Source: Anaerolineaceae bacterium 4572_78 (lineage in GTDB: Bacteria > Chloroflexota > Anaerolineae > 4572-78). Taken from it: DNA of 40,498 bases. The position numbers and the translations under genes are program-made. The notes beneath the pieces were generated by a model that saw nothing but the letters and a program-made list of their open reading frames with translations, had not been told where the DNA came from and ran no database searches. The stretch is taken from assembly GCA_002084875.1 (NCBI GenBank), contig NBMH01000079.1:1-40498 (forward strand), given 5' to 3'. Below, piece after piece: positions 17,242 to 26,493 of the stretch; the first letter of the stretch is position 1; the number at the start of each line of letters is the position of its first letter.

Positions 17242-17369
17242 AGGGCTGTTCAATGCTACTAGTAGGGGCGTACGCCCCTACCATTTAGGTCCGTACGCCC
17301 CTGCCGTTCAGGGCTGTTCAATGCTATTTTTTGACAAGATAAATTGGAGGGTCAAAGCTTGCTTTGACA
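17242..17369 (+). repeat. Repeat cluster: short repeat, 20-bp palindrome and mini-element copy C
   Basis: AGGGCTGTTCAATGCTA at 17242-17258; a perfect 20-bp palindrome GTAGGGGCGTACGCCCCTAC at 17262-17281; a half-copy CCGTACGCCCCTGCC next to it; then mini-element copy C from 17310, cut off after the first hairpin (GTCAAAGC-TT-GCTTTGAC, ending 17368). Lies just downstream of the kinase-TPR gene (minus strand) and upstream of the radical SAM gene. Confidence 0.85.
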
Positions 17370-17396
17370 GAATATATTATTATTTTAAACTACATT

Positions 17397-20300
17397 CTAA
17401 TTTTCCTCAACATCACTTAAGGAATGAGTTTGAATAAATGACTCAAAGGCAAGTTGGTCAGGACTGTCAGATGTAGTTGGCATGTCTGCCCAAATTTGCT
17501 CACGAATTTGTTGGGCGATATGACCTGCTTGGATAAAGCCAAGTTGTGAAGCAGTATCAAAATATGGCAAAGCCTCTTGCATCCGTCCTAAATTCATTGT
17601 CACCCCTCCCAAATTAAAATATGCCAACGGGTCATCGGGGGCACGCTGAATTGCTTGATTATAATCATCAATTGCCTCATCGTAATAATTCAAATTATGA
17701 TAGGATAAACCGCGATAGTAGTACACCTTTTCATAATCAGCATCATGTTTGATAACATAACTATAATCGCTGATAGCCTCATGATACTGTTTCAAAGTAT
17801 GATAAACTAAACCACGATTGTAATAAGCGGCGATATATCTGGGGTCAAAGTGGATTGCCTGTTTGTACTCTTCTAAAGCATCCTCAAATTGTTGCCAGTC
17901 TTGATAAATCTGCCCGCGATAGTAATAGGCTTTGGCATATTGCGGGTTGATATGAATCGCTTGAGTATAATCATCCAGAGCCTCCTCAAATTGATTCAAT
18001 TTGCTTAGCGTTCTCCCTCGATTAAAATAAGCAGATGACATTTTGGGATTAAGACGAATAATATGTACATGGTCATTCAAAGCAGACTGGTAATCATTCA
18101 ACTGGTAATATAGCCGACTACGACTGGAGTAAGCTTCGGCATGGTTGGAGTCAAGGATAAGTGCCTGATTAAAATCGTCCAATGCCCTCTGTGATTCGTC
18201 ATTCTGGCGATGAAGCAAACCACGATTGTAGTAGGCTTCAGTATAGGTTGGGCTAAGAGCAATTGCCTGATTGAAATCTGCCAATGCCTTCTTATGCCGT
18301 TCCATAATTTGATAAAGATTACCTCGTTGATAATATGCATGATAATTATTGGGGTCAATTTTTATCGCCTTATTAAAATCACTCAGTGCCTTTCGATGTT
18401 GCCTTGTTTCCTTACGTAGGATGCCACGATTGACATAATTTTGAGCATATTGTGGATTAAGATGAACTGCCCGATTATAATTTGTCAGTGCCTTATCAAG
18501 TTGTTTCAATGCATGATGGCATACCCCACGTTGATAATAAGCGGGAGCATAATTTACATTAAGGCTAATGGCTTTGTTATGATTTGCAATTGCGTTATCA
18601 TACTTTTTCATATCTTGATATGTAACACCACGCTGGTAATAATTCTTAGCATTGTATGGCTCACGTTTAATCCCCGCCGTAAAATCATCTAAAGCGAGTT
18701 CGTATCGCCCAAGTGAGCGATACGACAAGCCACGATTATAATAAGCATGTATCAACTTGGAATCGAGTTTAATCGCCTGCGAAAAATCGGCGACGGCTTC
18801 CTCATGTCGTTGCAAATTGCGGTAGGTATTACCACGATTGTAGTATGCTTGGGCAAAATTGGGATCGAGCTCAATTGCCTCCGTGTAATCACTCAAAGCC
18901 TCTTCATCCCATTTCATGTGCCGATAGCTTAAACCACGATTGTAATAAGCAGAAGTATGCTTGGGATTCAATCCGATAGCATTCGAGAAATCCTCGATAC
19001 TCTTTTCGTATTCCTTCATGTTATAATAGGTCAAACCACGATTATAATAAGCATGAGAAAAGGTAGGGTCGAGGCGAATGGCATGGGTATAATCTCGCAG
19101 GGCTTCATCGTAGTGTTTTAAGTTGCGATAGGTCACACCACGATTATGATAAGCCTGCACAAAATCGGGGTCAAGTTCAATCACTTGTGAAAAATCGGTA
19201 ATCGCTTCATCATAACGTTGTTGCATGGCATATATCAAACCTCTGTCATGATATGCCTCGAGATAGTTCGAGTCGAGTTCAATTGCTCGGTGCAAGTCAT
19301 CTAGTGCCTTGTCATAACTGTGTATTTTTTTGTAGATTGTGCCACGATTATAATAAATTTGGGCAAAGCTCGACTCAAATTCAATTGCTTGACTAAAATC
19401 TGCTAAAGCCTCGTTGTAATGATGTAGATTAGCATAAGCTAGACCACGACTGTTATAGGTGTTGGCAACCTTATCAAAAAGAATATCTAGCGAATGAGTA
19501 AATGACTCAATCGCCTCTTCATAACGTTGCATGGTCATCAAAACTCTACCATGATTGTCATGCTCGGCTACGCTAGTAATAGTTTCTTCTTCCATGTCGC
19601 GGGGGACATCACCGAGTTCTTCCTGAATGGCGAGTAATTCATTCAGCAAGTCATTAACCGTTGGAAAACGAGCCAAGTTTTCTTTTTGTAAGCAGGTTTG
19701 AATAATCGCATTGATACGCTTGGGAAAATTTGGCGGTAAGGCAGGTGGCAAAGTTTGTTCATGAGCCTGTCGCAATGATTCCAGCCATTTCGTTTCTTCA
19801 TTCGGCGTGGATGGTATGAAATTGGCATCGAAAGGGATGTATCCTGTCAATATTTCGTACAGTATGCAACCGATAGCATAAATATCGGCAGGAGAAAAAG
19901 CAAACTTTGATCCTCCTGGAGCGTCCAATCTTGGTTTGACATTCCATGCTTCGGGAGCAAGATAGGGAGCCTTTCGCATTAGAATATCGTTATTCGGATT
20001 TTCAAGATTGATAGCATCAATCACATCCGCCATGCCAAAATCGCTAATTTTTGCAGTTTGTTCGGGGGTGATAAAAATATTGGGCGGGCGTAGGTCAAGA
20101 TGAGCAATATTCGGTTGTCTTTGTTGGGCATGGATTAAACCTCGACAAATATCAATTGTGATATTCAAAGCAAAATGTACATCAAGCGTTCCAATTTGCA
20201 ACCAATCATGCAAACTAAGTCCTCGCTGATTATTTTTTGAACTCCATTCCATGAAGATAAAAGGAATCGAATCAATCGTCTCCATGAAATAGCAAAAAAC

Positions 20301-20552
20301 AACATTGGGATGTTTATGCAAGTCAATCCATGCCAAGCCTGCTTCGTTAAAAGCATGGCGGATTTGTTCATCTTGTAGATATACGGCAGGTAACGTTTTG
20401 AGGGCATAAGGTTGGCTTGTCTCAAAGTCCAAACACAAATAGACTTCACTGATATTCCCTCGCAGAACGTCATAGACTTCATAACGGTCGGCTATTTTAT
20501 CTTTGGTTTGATAATGTGTCATTTTTAACGTAGTTGGTGATGATTTATTCAT
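17397..20552 (-). CDS. Hanks-type Ser/Thr protein kinase with 20 TPR repeats
   Basis: 1051 residues. The kinase domain (about 18-310) has a divergent glycine loop (LRGNISEVYLC), lysine in YALKTL, catalytic loop HLDLRPPN (the usual Lys is Arg) and an intact DFG. From about residue 330 to 1030 there are 20 consecutive 34-residue TPR units, most with the AYYNRGL/YD-EAL signature, forming a long superhelix for protein binding. No transmembrane helix is evident. It lies 10 bp downstream of the NERD-like gene, itself 8 bp downstream of plsX, so the three are almost certainly one transcript. The Arg for Lys change in the catalytic loop may reduce but need not abolish activity. Targets unknown. The gene appears complete. 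Confidence 0.93.
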   Translation of the reverse strand: MNKSSPTTLKMTHYQTKDKIADRYEVYDVLRGNISEVYLCLDFETSQPYALKTLPAVYLQDEQIRHAFNEAGLAWIDLHKHPNVVFCYFMETIDSIPFIFMEWSSKNNQRGLSLHDWLQIGTLDVHFALNITIDICRGLIHAQQRQPNIAHLDLRPPNIFITPEQTAKISDFGMADVIDAINLENPNNDILMRKAPYLAPEAWNVKPRLDAPGGSKFAFSPADIYAIGCILYEILTGYIPFDANFIPSTPNEETKWLESLRQAHEQTLPPALPPNFPKRINAIIQTCLQKENLARFPTVNDLLNELLAIQEELGDVPRDMEEETITSVAEHDNHGRVLMTMQRYEEAIESFTHSLDILFDKVANTYNSRGLAYANLHHYNEALADFSQAIEFESSFAQIYYNRGTIYKKIHSYDKALDDLHRAIELDSNYLEAYHDRGLIYAMQQRYDEAITDFSQVIELDPDFVQAYHNRGVTYRNLKHYDEALRDYTHAIRLDPTFSHAYYNRGLTYYNMKEYEKSIEDFSNAIGLNPKHTSAYYNRGLSYRHMKWDEEALSDYTEAIELDPNFAQAYYNRGNTYRNLQRHEEAVADFSQAIKLDSKLIHAYYNRGLSYRSLGRYELALDDFTAGIKREPYNAKNYYQRGVTYQDMKKYDNAIANHNKAISLNVNYAPAYYQRGVCHHALKQLDKALTNYNRAVHLNPQYAQNYVNRGILRKETRQHRKALSDFNKAIKIDPNNYHAYYQRGNLYQIMERHKKALADFNQAIALSPTYTEAYYNRGLLHRQNDESQRALDDFNQALILDSNHAEAYSSRSRLYYQLNDYQSALNDHVHIIRLNPKMSSAYFNRGRTLSKLNQFEEALDDYTQAIHINPQYAKAYYYRGQIYQDWQQFEDALEEYKQAIHFDPRYIAAYYNRGLVYHTLKQYHEAISDYSYVIKHDADYEKVYYYRGLSYHNLNYYDEAIDDYNQAIQRAPDDPLAYFNLGGVTMNLGRMQEALPYFDTASQLGFIQAGHIAQQIREQIWADMPTTSDSPDQLAFESFIQTHSLSDVEEN

Positions 20553-20562
20553 ACTTCCTTAA

Positions 20563-21303
20563 TCATTGATTTGCTTGCTTCACAGTATCAGTTAATAACT
20601 TAACAACTTTGACATATTTGTTTCCATTGCCACTTTTTTCCTTACCTGATTGGCGAATAAACTGTTTCAACTCTTTGCCTGTCAATGCGGGTATATCAGA
20701 GTCATTAACGGTTAATGTGATACTGGCATCAGTGAAGACAATCACAGGTTCAATAATCATCGGGCTTAATTCCTCTTCTGTGAAATGTTCCCGAAGAAAA
20801 TTGACCAGTTCTTGGACATGGCTTTTAGCCTCATAAGTAGGATTACCTAAAGGTTCAATTGCAAAAAACCGTAACAATCGCCAAAAACTAAATTTCCATT
20901 TCCATTTATTATTTGTAACCGAAACCTCACCATTTTGCGGTTTGCATATAACGACAAAAATTTTGTTTTGTCCCACCATGATATGTGGTGGTCGTATGAC
21001 ATAATTAAACAAAGTGAACTTTTTACTAAATCCTTTTAAGACAGTAGTGAGAACTTGGTCAGCACGCGGTTCTTTGACCCAACGGTTAATTAATCCCGAA
21101 GATATGCTTGACAACATAAGCCCAACAATAAGACTTCCCATGATAATGTAAAAATACATGGGGTTGACTTCTCTCTGTGGGGTTTGTAAAGTATATAAAT
21201 TGAGAAAGAAACCGCCACCCAAAAATAATAAAGCCAATGGCATAAGAATATTTGCTATTTTTTTTCGTTTGGCGATAAATGGTTCATTGGTTATAATTTT
21301 CAT
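20563..21303 (-). CDS. Membrane protein with NERD-like (nuclease-related) domain
   Basis: 246 residues. Two transmembrane helices at about 18-37 and 48-67 are followed by a cytosolic domain. GFSKKFTLFNYVIRPPHIMVGQNKIFVVICKP resembles the NERD pattern (buried strand, then V.....I.V.E.K), and a later PVIVFTD strand matches the family's third element. The family's catalytic Glu-x-Lys appears as ICKP, so the acidic residue is missing and nuclease activity is unlikely. This family assignment is by eye and moderate. It sits between plsX and the kinase with 8 and 10 bp gaps, which suggests a function connected to one of them. Confidence 0.7.
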   Translation of the reverse strand: MKIITNEPFIAKRKKIANILMPLALLFLGGGFFLNLYTLQTPQREVNPMYFYIIMGSLIVGLMLSSISSGLINRWVKEPRADQVLTTVLKGFSKKFTLFNYVIRPPHIMVGQNKIFVVICKPQNGEVSVTNNKWKWKFSFWRLLRFFAIEPLGNPTYEAKSHVQELVNFLREHFTEEELSPMIIEPVIVFTDASITLTVNDSDIPALTGKELKQFIRQSGKEKSGNGNKYVKVVKLLTDTVKQANQ

Positions 21304-21311
21304 AGTAATCC

Positions 21312-22370
21312 TTATAAATACTCTTTAATAGTATTAACAATATCATTTTCGACGGCTTGTTTAGCAGCTCTGATAGCATTACGAATTGTGTATGCATCTG
21401 CTCGACCATGTGTTACAATGACAACACCATCAACACCTAGTAATGCTCCACCGCCAAATTCCCGATAATCAAAACGTTTTTTTATCTCATTAATTTTTCG
21501 CCATGTAAGCAATCCACTCAATAAGGCAGTTAATCCAAAAATTTTGGTGCGATACATGGCTACAACTGTAGTTGTTATCAACGCTCCACCAACAATTAAC
21601 GTGGTAGGAGTCTTGAAATCATCTGCAATAGTTTCCATTATTCCTTTTGGTAATCCTTCAGAAAGTTTAACAATTACATTTCCTGTAAAGCCGTCTGTCA
21701 CTATCACATCGGCTAAGCCAGCGGGAATGTCTTTTCCTTCTATGTTACCAATAAAGTTAAATGGAGCAAGGTTCATTAACTTATATGCCTCTTTTATAAT
21801 TTTGCTACCTTTGTCTTTTTCTTCTCCATTGGAGACTAAGCCGACACGAGGATTTGGAATCCCTAACACTTTTTCAGTATAGAGACTCCCCATCAAACCA
21901 AATTGGACAAGATACTCTGGTTTAACATCTGCATTTGCTCCAACATCAATAAGAAAACATATACGGTGTGCCGACCGTGTTGGATAAGCTGTAGTTAATG
22001 CTGGACGTTTTATGCCTTTAATGCGTCCTAAGCCAAACAAACTTGCCACAAACGTACCACCTGAATTGCCTGCACTAACAAATGCATGGCTTTTACCAGT
22101 CTTAACTTGCCTCACACCAACATTGACACTTGCATCTTTTTTCGAGCGGACTGACTCAGCAGGAGAATCTTCCATTTCAATTACTTCACTGGCTGGAATG
22201 ATTTGTAAGTCAAGTCCTTGTGTGTCATGCTTAGCTAACTCGGTAGCAATACGATTAGGTTTACCTACCAATTGGATAGCTATTCCAAAATCTCGAGCAG
22301 CCCATACTGCTCCATAGACAGTTGACTGAGGAGCAGTATCTCCTCCCATGGCATCAAGAGTAATAATCAT
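21312..22370 (-). CDS. plsX: Phosphate acyltransferase PlsX
   Basis: Makes acyl-phosphate from acyl-ACP for the PlsY step of phosphatidic acid synthesis; a peripheral membrane enzyme. The 352 residues match the family. Signature stretches are MIITLDAMGGDTAPQ, the AVRSKK-like ESVRSKKDASV, SAGNSGG, and VTDGFTGNVIVKLSEG. The C-terminus FGGGALLGVDGVVIVTHG is also conserved. A ribosome binding site (GGGAG) lies before ATG 22370. It is the first gene of the operon with the NERD-like and kinase genes. In many bacteria plsX is followed by fabH/fabD/acpP; here signalling genes take that place. Internal hydrophobic segment near 225-270 is usual for PlsX. Confidence 0.96.
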   Translation of the reverse strand: MIITLDAMGGDTAPQSTVYGAVWAARDFGIAIQLVGKPNRIATELAKHDTQGLDLQIIPASEVIEMEDSPAESVRSKKDASVNVGVRQVKTGKSHAFVSAGNSGGTFVASLFGLGRIKGIKRPALTTAYPTRSAHRICFLIDVGANADVKPEYLVQFGLMGSLYTEKVLGIPNPRVGLVSNGEEKDKGSKIIKEAYKLMNLAPFNFIGNIEGKDIPAGLADVIVTDGFTGNVIVKLSEGLPKGIMETIADDFKTPTTLIVGGALITTTVVAMYRTKIFGLTALLSGLLTWRKINEIKKRFDYREFGGGALLGVDGVVIVTHGRADAYTIRNAIRAAKQAVENDIVNTIKEYL

Positions 22371-22703
22371 TTTTTTCTCCCAATATTTATTGTGCTAATT
22401 TGCATTATAACATAAGTAACGGTACAATGAAATTAGTTAGTAAAAAAATGGAAATAGCTTAAATTCCAATTTAAACTGTGCAATTTTGATTAAAACTAAT
22501 AATTATAGTAAAATTTGCTTTCAAGATTGATAATTGTTGTTATTAATTAATAAGAAAAATAGCACATTGACCTTTTTTCTTCTTTGTGTTATTATGAGTT
22601 CATTGGAATTAGAAGTTATGCACTTCAGATTGCATGCAATTGTATAAATTGCATTTAACAAGTAAAGTGTCCCTTTTCAAGTGTATTTCGCTTAGGAGGA
22701 AAC
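22371..22703. other. AT-rich divergent promoter region between plsX and the CNB gene
   Basis: About 330 bp of very AT-rich sequence with no coding frame. It contains the plus-strand promoter at 22567-22595. The plsX promoter must lie at its left end, but no convincing minus-strand box pair was found. Confidence 0.5.
22567..22595 (+). promoter_or_regulatory. Sigma-70-type promoter for the single-CNB gene
   Basis: TTGACC at 22567-22572, 17-bp spacer, TATTAT at 22590-22595. The leader would be about 130 nt and includes the duplicated ribosome binding site region. Confidence 0.6.
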
Positions 22704-22743
22704 GTGTCAACTTTTTCGCTTAGGAGGAAACGTGTCAACTTCT
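22688..22743 (+). repeat. 28-bp tandem duplication of a ribosome binding site and start codon
   Basis: The unit TCGCTTAGGAGGAAACGTGT plus CAACTTTT occurs twice (22688-22715 and 22716-22743). Each copy holds AGGAGG and a GTG start (22704 and 22732). Because 28 is not a multiple of three, the first GTG opens an 18-codon frame (22704-22760) that overlaps the start of the CNB gene in a different frame. Confidence 0.9.
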
Positions 22744-23208
22744 TACGCTCACATACTTAGAGATGTTGATATTTTGGCAGACTTATCACTCGAACGCTTG
22801 GAAAAAGTTGCTAGTATTGGTGAAGAGAGGACGTATCAAGGTACTGAAATAGTTTTTAAGGAAAACACTACCAGTACGGAACTATATATTATTTTAGAAG
22901 GTCGAATTGAAATTTTGGTTGACCCTTCTACATTGGGACCGAGTGTTGACGGACCCACAGGAGCAAAAACGATTGCTGTTTTACGACGAGGCGAATCATT
23001 TGGTGAAGTGGCACTAGTAGACCAAGGAATTAGAACTGCTTCTGCAATGTGTGTCAAGGATGGTACCAAGTTGCTAGTAGTTAAACAAAACGAGTTCGAT
23101 AAACTTTGCCAAGTAGATTTTGAGTTAGGATATGTTGTAATGCGGAATATCGCCGCCGACTTATCATTTAAACTTCGTCAAACAGATTTGATGGTACGTT
23201 CGTTGTAG
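22732..23208 (+). CDS. Single-domain cyclic-nucleotide-binding protein
   Basis: 158 residues, essentially one CNB domain (about 10-145). The GTG start at 22732 has AGGAGG seven bases upstream; it is the second of two duplicated initiation sites. The cassette reads FGEVALVDQGIRTASA, with the phosphate-contacting Arg in place, so nucleotide binding is plausible. No helix-turn-helix follows, so it is not a CRP-type regulator; it may act as a small partner subunit. A 14-residue insert rich in Pro/Gly (DPSTLGPSVDGPTG) sits in a barrel loop. A stem-loop terminator follows 50 bp after the stop. Confidence 0.88.
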   Translation: MSTSYAHILRDVDILADLSLERLEKVASIGEERTYQGTEIVFKENTTSTELYIILEGRIEILVDPSTLGPSVDGPTGAKTIAVLRRGESFGEVALVDQGIRTASAMCVKDGTKLLVVKQNEFDKLCQVDFELGYVVMRNIAADLSFKLRQTDLMVRSL

Positions 23209-23259
23209 TTTGATGTAATGTCTACTGATTTCACATGACCTGAAAATTAACACATTGTA

Positions 23260-23292
23260 CCCCCACTTTATTTTAGAAAAGAGGGGGGTTTT
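23260..23292 (+). terminator. Rho-independent terminator after the single-CNB gene
   Basis: Stem CCCCC-A-CTTT (23260-23269) pairs with AAAG-A-GGGGG (23278 to 23288, one mismatch), followed by TTTT. It is placed about 50 bp after the stop codon at 23208. Confidence 0.7.
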
Positions 23293-23420
23293 GTGTTGAT
23301 ATTAATATCAACTTACCACAACTTACATTGCCATATTTCAGTTGTATCTTTATTATTGGTCAATTTTTGATTCTTGTGCTACAGTTTGCCATAATAATTT
23401 TTTAATGTACAATGTGAGAC

Positions 23421-24488
23421 ATGAACAATTATTCTGATAGGTTCTTTGATTTTTTGCGACTAGCACTTTTTGTCATCTTATTGCCGATTATTTTGTTGGT
23501 CATCGGTCCAATACTTGTTGTCGCTGCTGTTTTTCAAAATTTATCATTAGGAAGCATTCGACTATCACCAGGCAGACACCATACATGGGGACGAGCCTGG
23601 GCTTTTGTTATTGGGGCAATTGTATGGCTAGTTACATGGTCAGGTATTGCTTTCGTGTTACCTGATAATCTTATTGTTGCTGATGTTGTACCTACTAAAA
23701 CTTATGCTGTCTCAACTCAAACTTATGTTAAAACTACATACGTAGCTATATCGACTCCTACTCATAAGCAAATCGTCATCTACACTCCTTTTCCATTAGC
23801 AACATCAACGCTATTGTTACCAACACCAATAAGTACTCCAACTAAAATCAGCACGCCTACCTACATGCCCGTATCAATCGCTACTAAAACCACAGTTCCA
23901 ACCCCACATCCAACATTCACCATGGGTCCAGCAATACTACCTGGCACATTGTCCATGACACAGACTAACCATGTCATTGAATCTCTAAACTATGCCAACC
24001 GATTGCTAGTTGAAACCATAAATACCACCACTTCAGATGACTGGACTCGCTTAGAAGGTGTTTGGCAAGGCTCAGCATTACAAAAAGTTTATATGTTTAA
24101 AGAACGTTTGGATAAAAACTATGAACCACCTGTCATCATAAATTATGAAACCATCGGCTTGCCACAAGTGTTTACTACCCGTGACCCGTCCATTATTACA
24201 ATCCACAGTACAGAACAATGGACAATTCAAGACGCAACAGGCAAAATAAATTCATTAGATGAGTATGATTATACATTAAAGAAAGTGGATACCAATTGGA
24301 TAGTAGTCTCATACCAATTTAAATCTTTGCCAACAGGAAACACATCCACCGCAACCCCTTCAACATTTACACCTATGACAGCTACACCAACATACATGTC
24401 ACTTATAATGACATCTACACCTGTACCAACCTCATCAGTTATTCCCTTTCCTATTTTGAATCAAACACCTGTTTCGTACTTAAATTAA
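23421..24488 (+). CDS. Membrane protein with Pro/Thr-rich linkers and an NTF2/IMS-like domain
   Basis: 355 residues. Two hydrophobic segments (about 8-36 and 60-83), then a long Thr/Pro-rich linker (about 90-180), a folded domain (about 185-300) and a second Thr/Pro-rich tail. The folded part begins NYANRLLVETINTTTSDDWTRLEGVWQG and ends EYDYTLKKVDTNWIVVSYQF. That ending, a charged strand followed by W-x-V, fits NTF2-like or IMS-type domains seen in ARC6/IMS1 and Chloroflexota membrane proteins; the match is by eye. The soluble part is probably outside the membrane. It stands alone, with no clear operon partner. Specific function unknown. Confidence 0.72.
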   Translation: MNNYSDRFFDFLRLALFVILLPIILLVIGPILVVAAVFQNLSLGSIRLSPGRHHTWGRAWAFVIGAIVWLVTWSGIAFVLPDNLIVADVVPTKTYAVSTQTYVKTTYVAISTPTHKQIVIYTPFPLATSTLLLPTPISTPTKISTPTYMPVSIATKTTVPTPHPTFTMGPAILPGTLSMTQTNHVIESLNYANRLLVETINTTTSDDWTRLEGVWQGSALQKVYMFKERLDKNYEPPVIINYETIGLPQVFTTRDPSIITIHSTEQWTIQDATGKINSLDEYDYTLKKVDTNWIVVSYQFKSLPTGNTSTATPSTFTPMTATPTYMSLIMTSTPVPTSSVIPFPILNQTPVSYLN

Positions 24489-24984
24489 TAGCTCACAATT
24501 AATCAAGACAAGAAAATATGCTATCTTTTTGGAACCGTTTAAAAATTTCTCTTGCCTGTCTACCAGATAATCCCAAAATATTATGATGGCATATATCTCC
24601 GCCTCGACTCGTTTTTTGCTTTATCGAAAGCGAGGTAAGAAAACCCACCGATGCCATCAGGCTCGGTGGGTGGTTGACCACCGGTTGTCTTATCCATCAT
24701 CATCCCCAAATAAATTTTGAAGTTGGTCAGAAGTGAGAACTTTAGTATTTGTTTTTTGTTCAAAATCTGTAATACTTTCACCTAAAGCATGAGCTAAAGT
24801 ATATATCTGGAACATCTGAGCTGGTATTTTTTAACATGTCAATCACAGATAGATTTTCCATCGTTAATTTTCCTTTGTCAGTTTTTCATTAAAATAAGGA
24901 TTGATGATTAAATAATTATAATAATTGTAACACAAATTCAAAATTCAGCAAATTACGTGAATAGCATCATGCTTCAAAGTAAAG
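24489..24984. other. Intergenic region with gene remnants
   Basis: About 500 bp. On the minus strand it holds a broken small gene (24690-24861). Left of it, 24499-24600 reads GGDICHHNILGLSGRQAREI and FKRFQKDSIFSCLD before a stop, which looks like the C-terminal tail of another lost small gene but cannot be identified. A GGTGGGT/ACCCACC-type inverted repeat (24640-24680) lies between. Confidence 0.4.
24690..24861 (-). pseudogene. Small frameshifted gene of unknown family
   Basis: ATG 24861 reads MENLSVIDMLKN and then loses frame. Dropping one A from the AAAAAA run near 24826 would give about 56 residues: an N-terminus MENLSVIDMLK, a middle IPAQMFQIYTLAHALGES and an end TSDQLQNLFGDDDG before the stop at 24690. 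The composition and acidic end look like a real small protein, perhaps an antitoxin-like or adaptor peptide, but no family is recognised. Confidence 0.35.
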
Positions 24985-26268
24985 TCATTTGATGCGTTTT
25001 ATTTTCGCCCCCAACAACCGCAATTTTTCATCAATATGTTCGTAGCCTCTATCAATCTGACGAATATTGTGAATTTTTGATGTTCCGTCTGCACATAAAG
25101 CGGCGATGAGCAAAGCCATTCCTGCCCGAATGTCAGGGCTAGAAATCCCTTGCGGTTCAGCATGTAACGGACTAGGACCCTGTACAATAGCTCGATGAGG
25201 GTCACACAAAACAATTCTTGCTCCCATGCCAATTAATTTATCCACAAAATACATTCGACTTTCGTACATTTTCTCATGGACGAGGATGGTGCCTTCTATT
25301 TGAGTAGCAATGGTTAAAGCAATACTCATCATATCAGCAGGGAAACTAGGCCAAGTACCATCCTCAATTTTGGGAATCATGCCTCCAATATCAGATGTGA
25401 TGACCAAATCTTGATTGGCAGGAACAAGAATATCCTCACCCTGAACAAGCACTTTTACCCCCAATCTTTCTAAAACAAGTAGAATCATACGCATGTGTTT
25501 CGGAACAGCGTTCTTAATCAAAATTTCACTATGCGTAACAGCCGCTAAACCAATAATACTGCCAACTTCAATGTAATCGCTTCCAATTGTAAATTCTGTT
25601 CCATGAAGCGACGAGACTCCTTCTATTCGTAGTATATTTGAGCCGATGCCTCTAATTTTTGCTCCCATTTGATTGAGCATCAAACACAGCTCTTGCACAT
25701 GTGGCTCACAGGCGGCATTGTTCAATATCGTAGTTCCTTCGGCAGTAACAGCGGCAAGGATAGCATTCTCTGTTCCTGTCACACTTGCTTCATCGAGCAG
25801 ATAGTCTATTCCTTCTAGTTTATTTGCAGTTAAAACAAATTGATTGTTAAACTTAATGTCGGTACCAAGTGCCTGCAAAACAGCAAGATGTGTATCAATC
25901 CGTCTTCGACCTATGGAATCCCCACCTGGTATGGTCAAAATCACTCGTCCCTCACGAGCCAAGATAGACCCCATCAGTACTAATGCCCCTCGAATTTGAC
26001 AAAACAATTCAGGATTTGGGGCGATTTTTTTTAGCTTACCTGTTTGCAAAGTGGCACTGTGCTTTGAATGATATGTGATTTCTGTCCCTAAATCAGCGAC
26101 AATCGCCAACATTGTTCGTATGTCACCAATGTCAGGGATGTTATGGATGATTACAGGTTCATCAGTTAAAAGGGCAGCCGATAAAATTGGAAATGCTGCG
26201 TTTTTATTTCCACTTGGATGATATTCTCCTGAGAGTATTTGTTTTCCTTCAATAATAAATGTACCCAT
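24985..26268 (-). CDS. murA: UDP-N-acetylglucosamine 1-carboxyvinyltransferase MurA (Asp variant)
   Basis: First committed step of peptidoglycan synthesis: adds enolpyruvate from PEP to UDP-GlcNAc in the cytosol. The 427 residues match the family. Conserved segments are [10 protein letters not shown] (residues 20-29, with the catalytic-site Lys and Asn), [15 protein letters not shown], and the C-terminal [13 protein letters not shown]...[12 protein letters not shown]. The active-site loop reads [15 protein letters not shown]: Asp117 stands where most enzymes have the Cys alkylated by fosfomycin. Asp variants are known from Mycobacterium, Chlamydia and Borrelia and are fosfomycin-resistant. 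The usual ARPVDLH in this loop is RRRIDTH. A ribosome binding site AGAGG lies before ATG 26268. Confidence 0.93.
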   Translation of the reverse strand: MGTFIIEGKQILSGEYHPSGNKNAAFPILSAALLTDEPVIIHNIPDIGDIRTMLAIVADLGTEITYHSKHSATLQTGKLKKIAPNPELFCQIRGALVLMGSILAREGRVILTIPGGDSIGRRRIDTHLAVLQALGTDIKFNNQFVLTANKLEGIDYLLDEASVTGTENAILAAVTAEGTTILNNAACEPHVQELCLMLNQMGAKIRGIGSNILRIEGVSSLHGTEFTIGSDYIEVGSIIGLAAVTHSEILIKNAVPKHMRMILLVLERLGVKVLVQGEDILVPANQDLVITSDIGGMIPKIEDGTWPSFPADMMSIALTIATQIEGTILVHEKMYESRMYFVDKLIGMGARIVLCDPHRAIVQGPSPLHAEPQGISSPDIRAGMALLIAALCADGTSKIHNIRQIDRGYEHIDEKLRLLGAKIKRIK

Positions 26269-26341
26269 TATAAAACCTCTTTTGTATTAAACATAGACAA
26301 TTAGTAACTACTTAGGCATCAGGAAACATGTTGTGGTTAAA

Positions 26342-26370
26342 ACAAGAAAGGTTTTAAAAACCTTTCTTGT
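26342..26370. repeat. 29-bp near-perfect palindrome
   Basis: Arms ACAAGAAAGGTTTT and AAAACCTTTCTTGT separated by one A. A 32-bp perfect version lies at 40149-40180. This copy sits upstream of two divergent genes, so it is not an obvious terminator of either. Confidence 0.85.
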
Positions 26371-26493
26371 TTGACCATTATCTCGTGTGAGTGGGAATAT
26401 CATAAACATCTGACCTACTTGGCTTAGTAGTTACGATAATTAAATAAATAGCCCTTTTAAGTCAGCAATTCTCGATATAGCAATTATTGGCGT

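Noticed and set aside
18098-18932. Several open frames on both strands inside the TPR region
   Set aside because: They repeat with the TPR period and have no ribosome binding sites or domains; shadows of the kinase-TPR gene.
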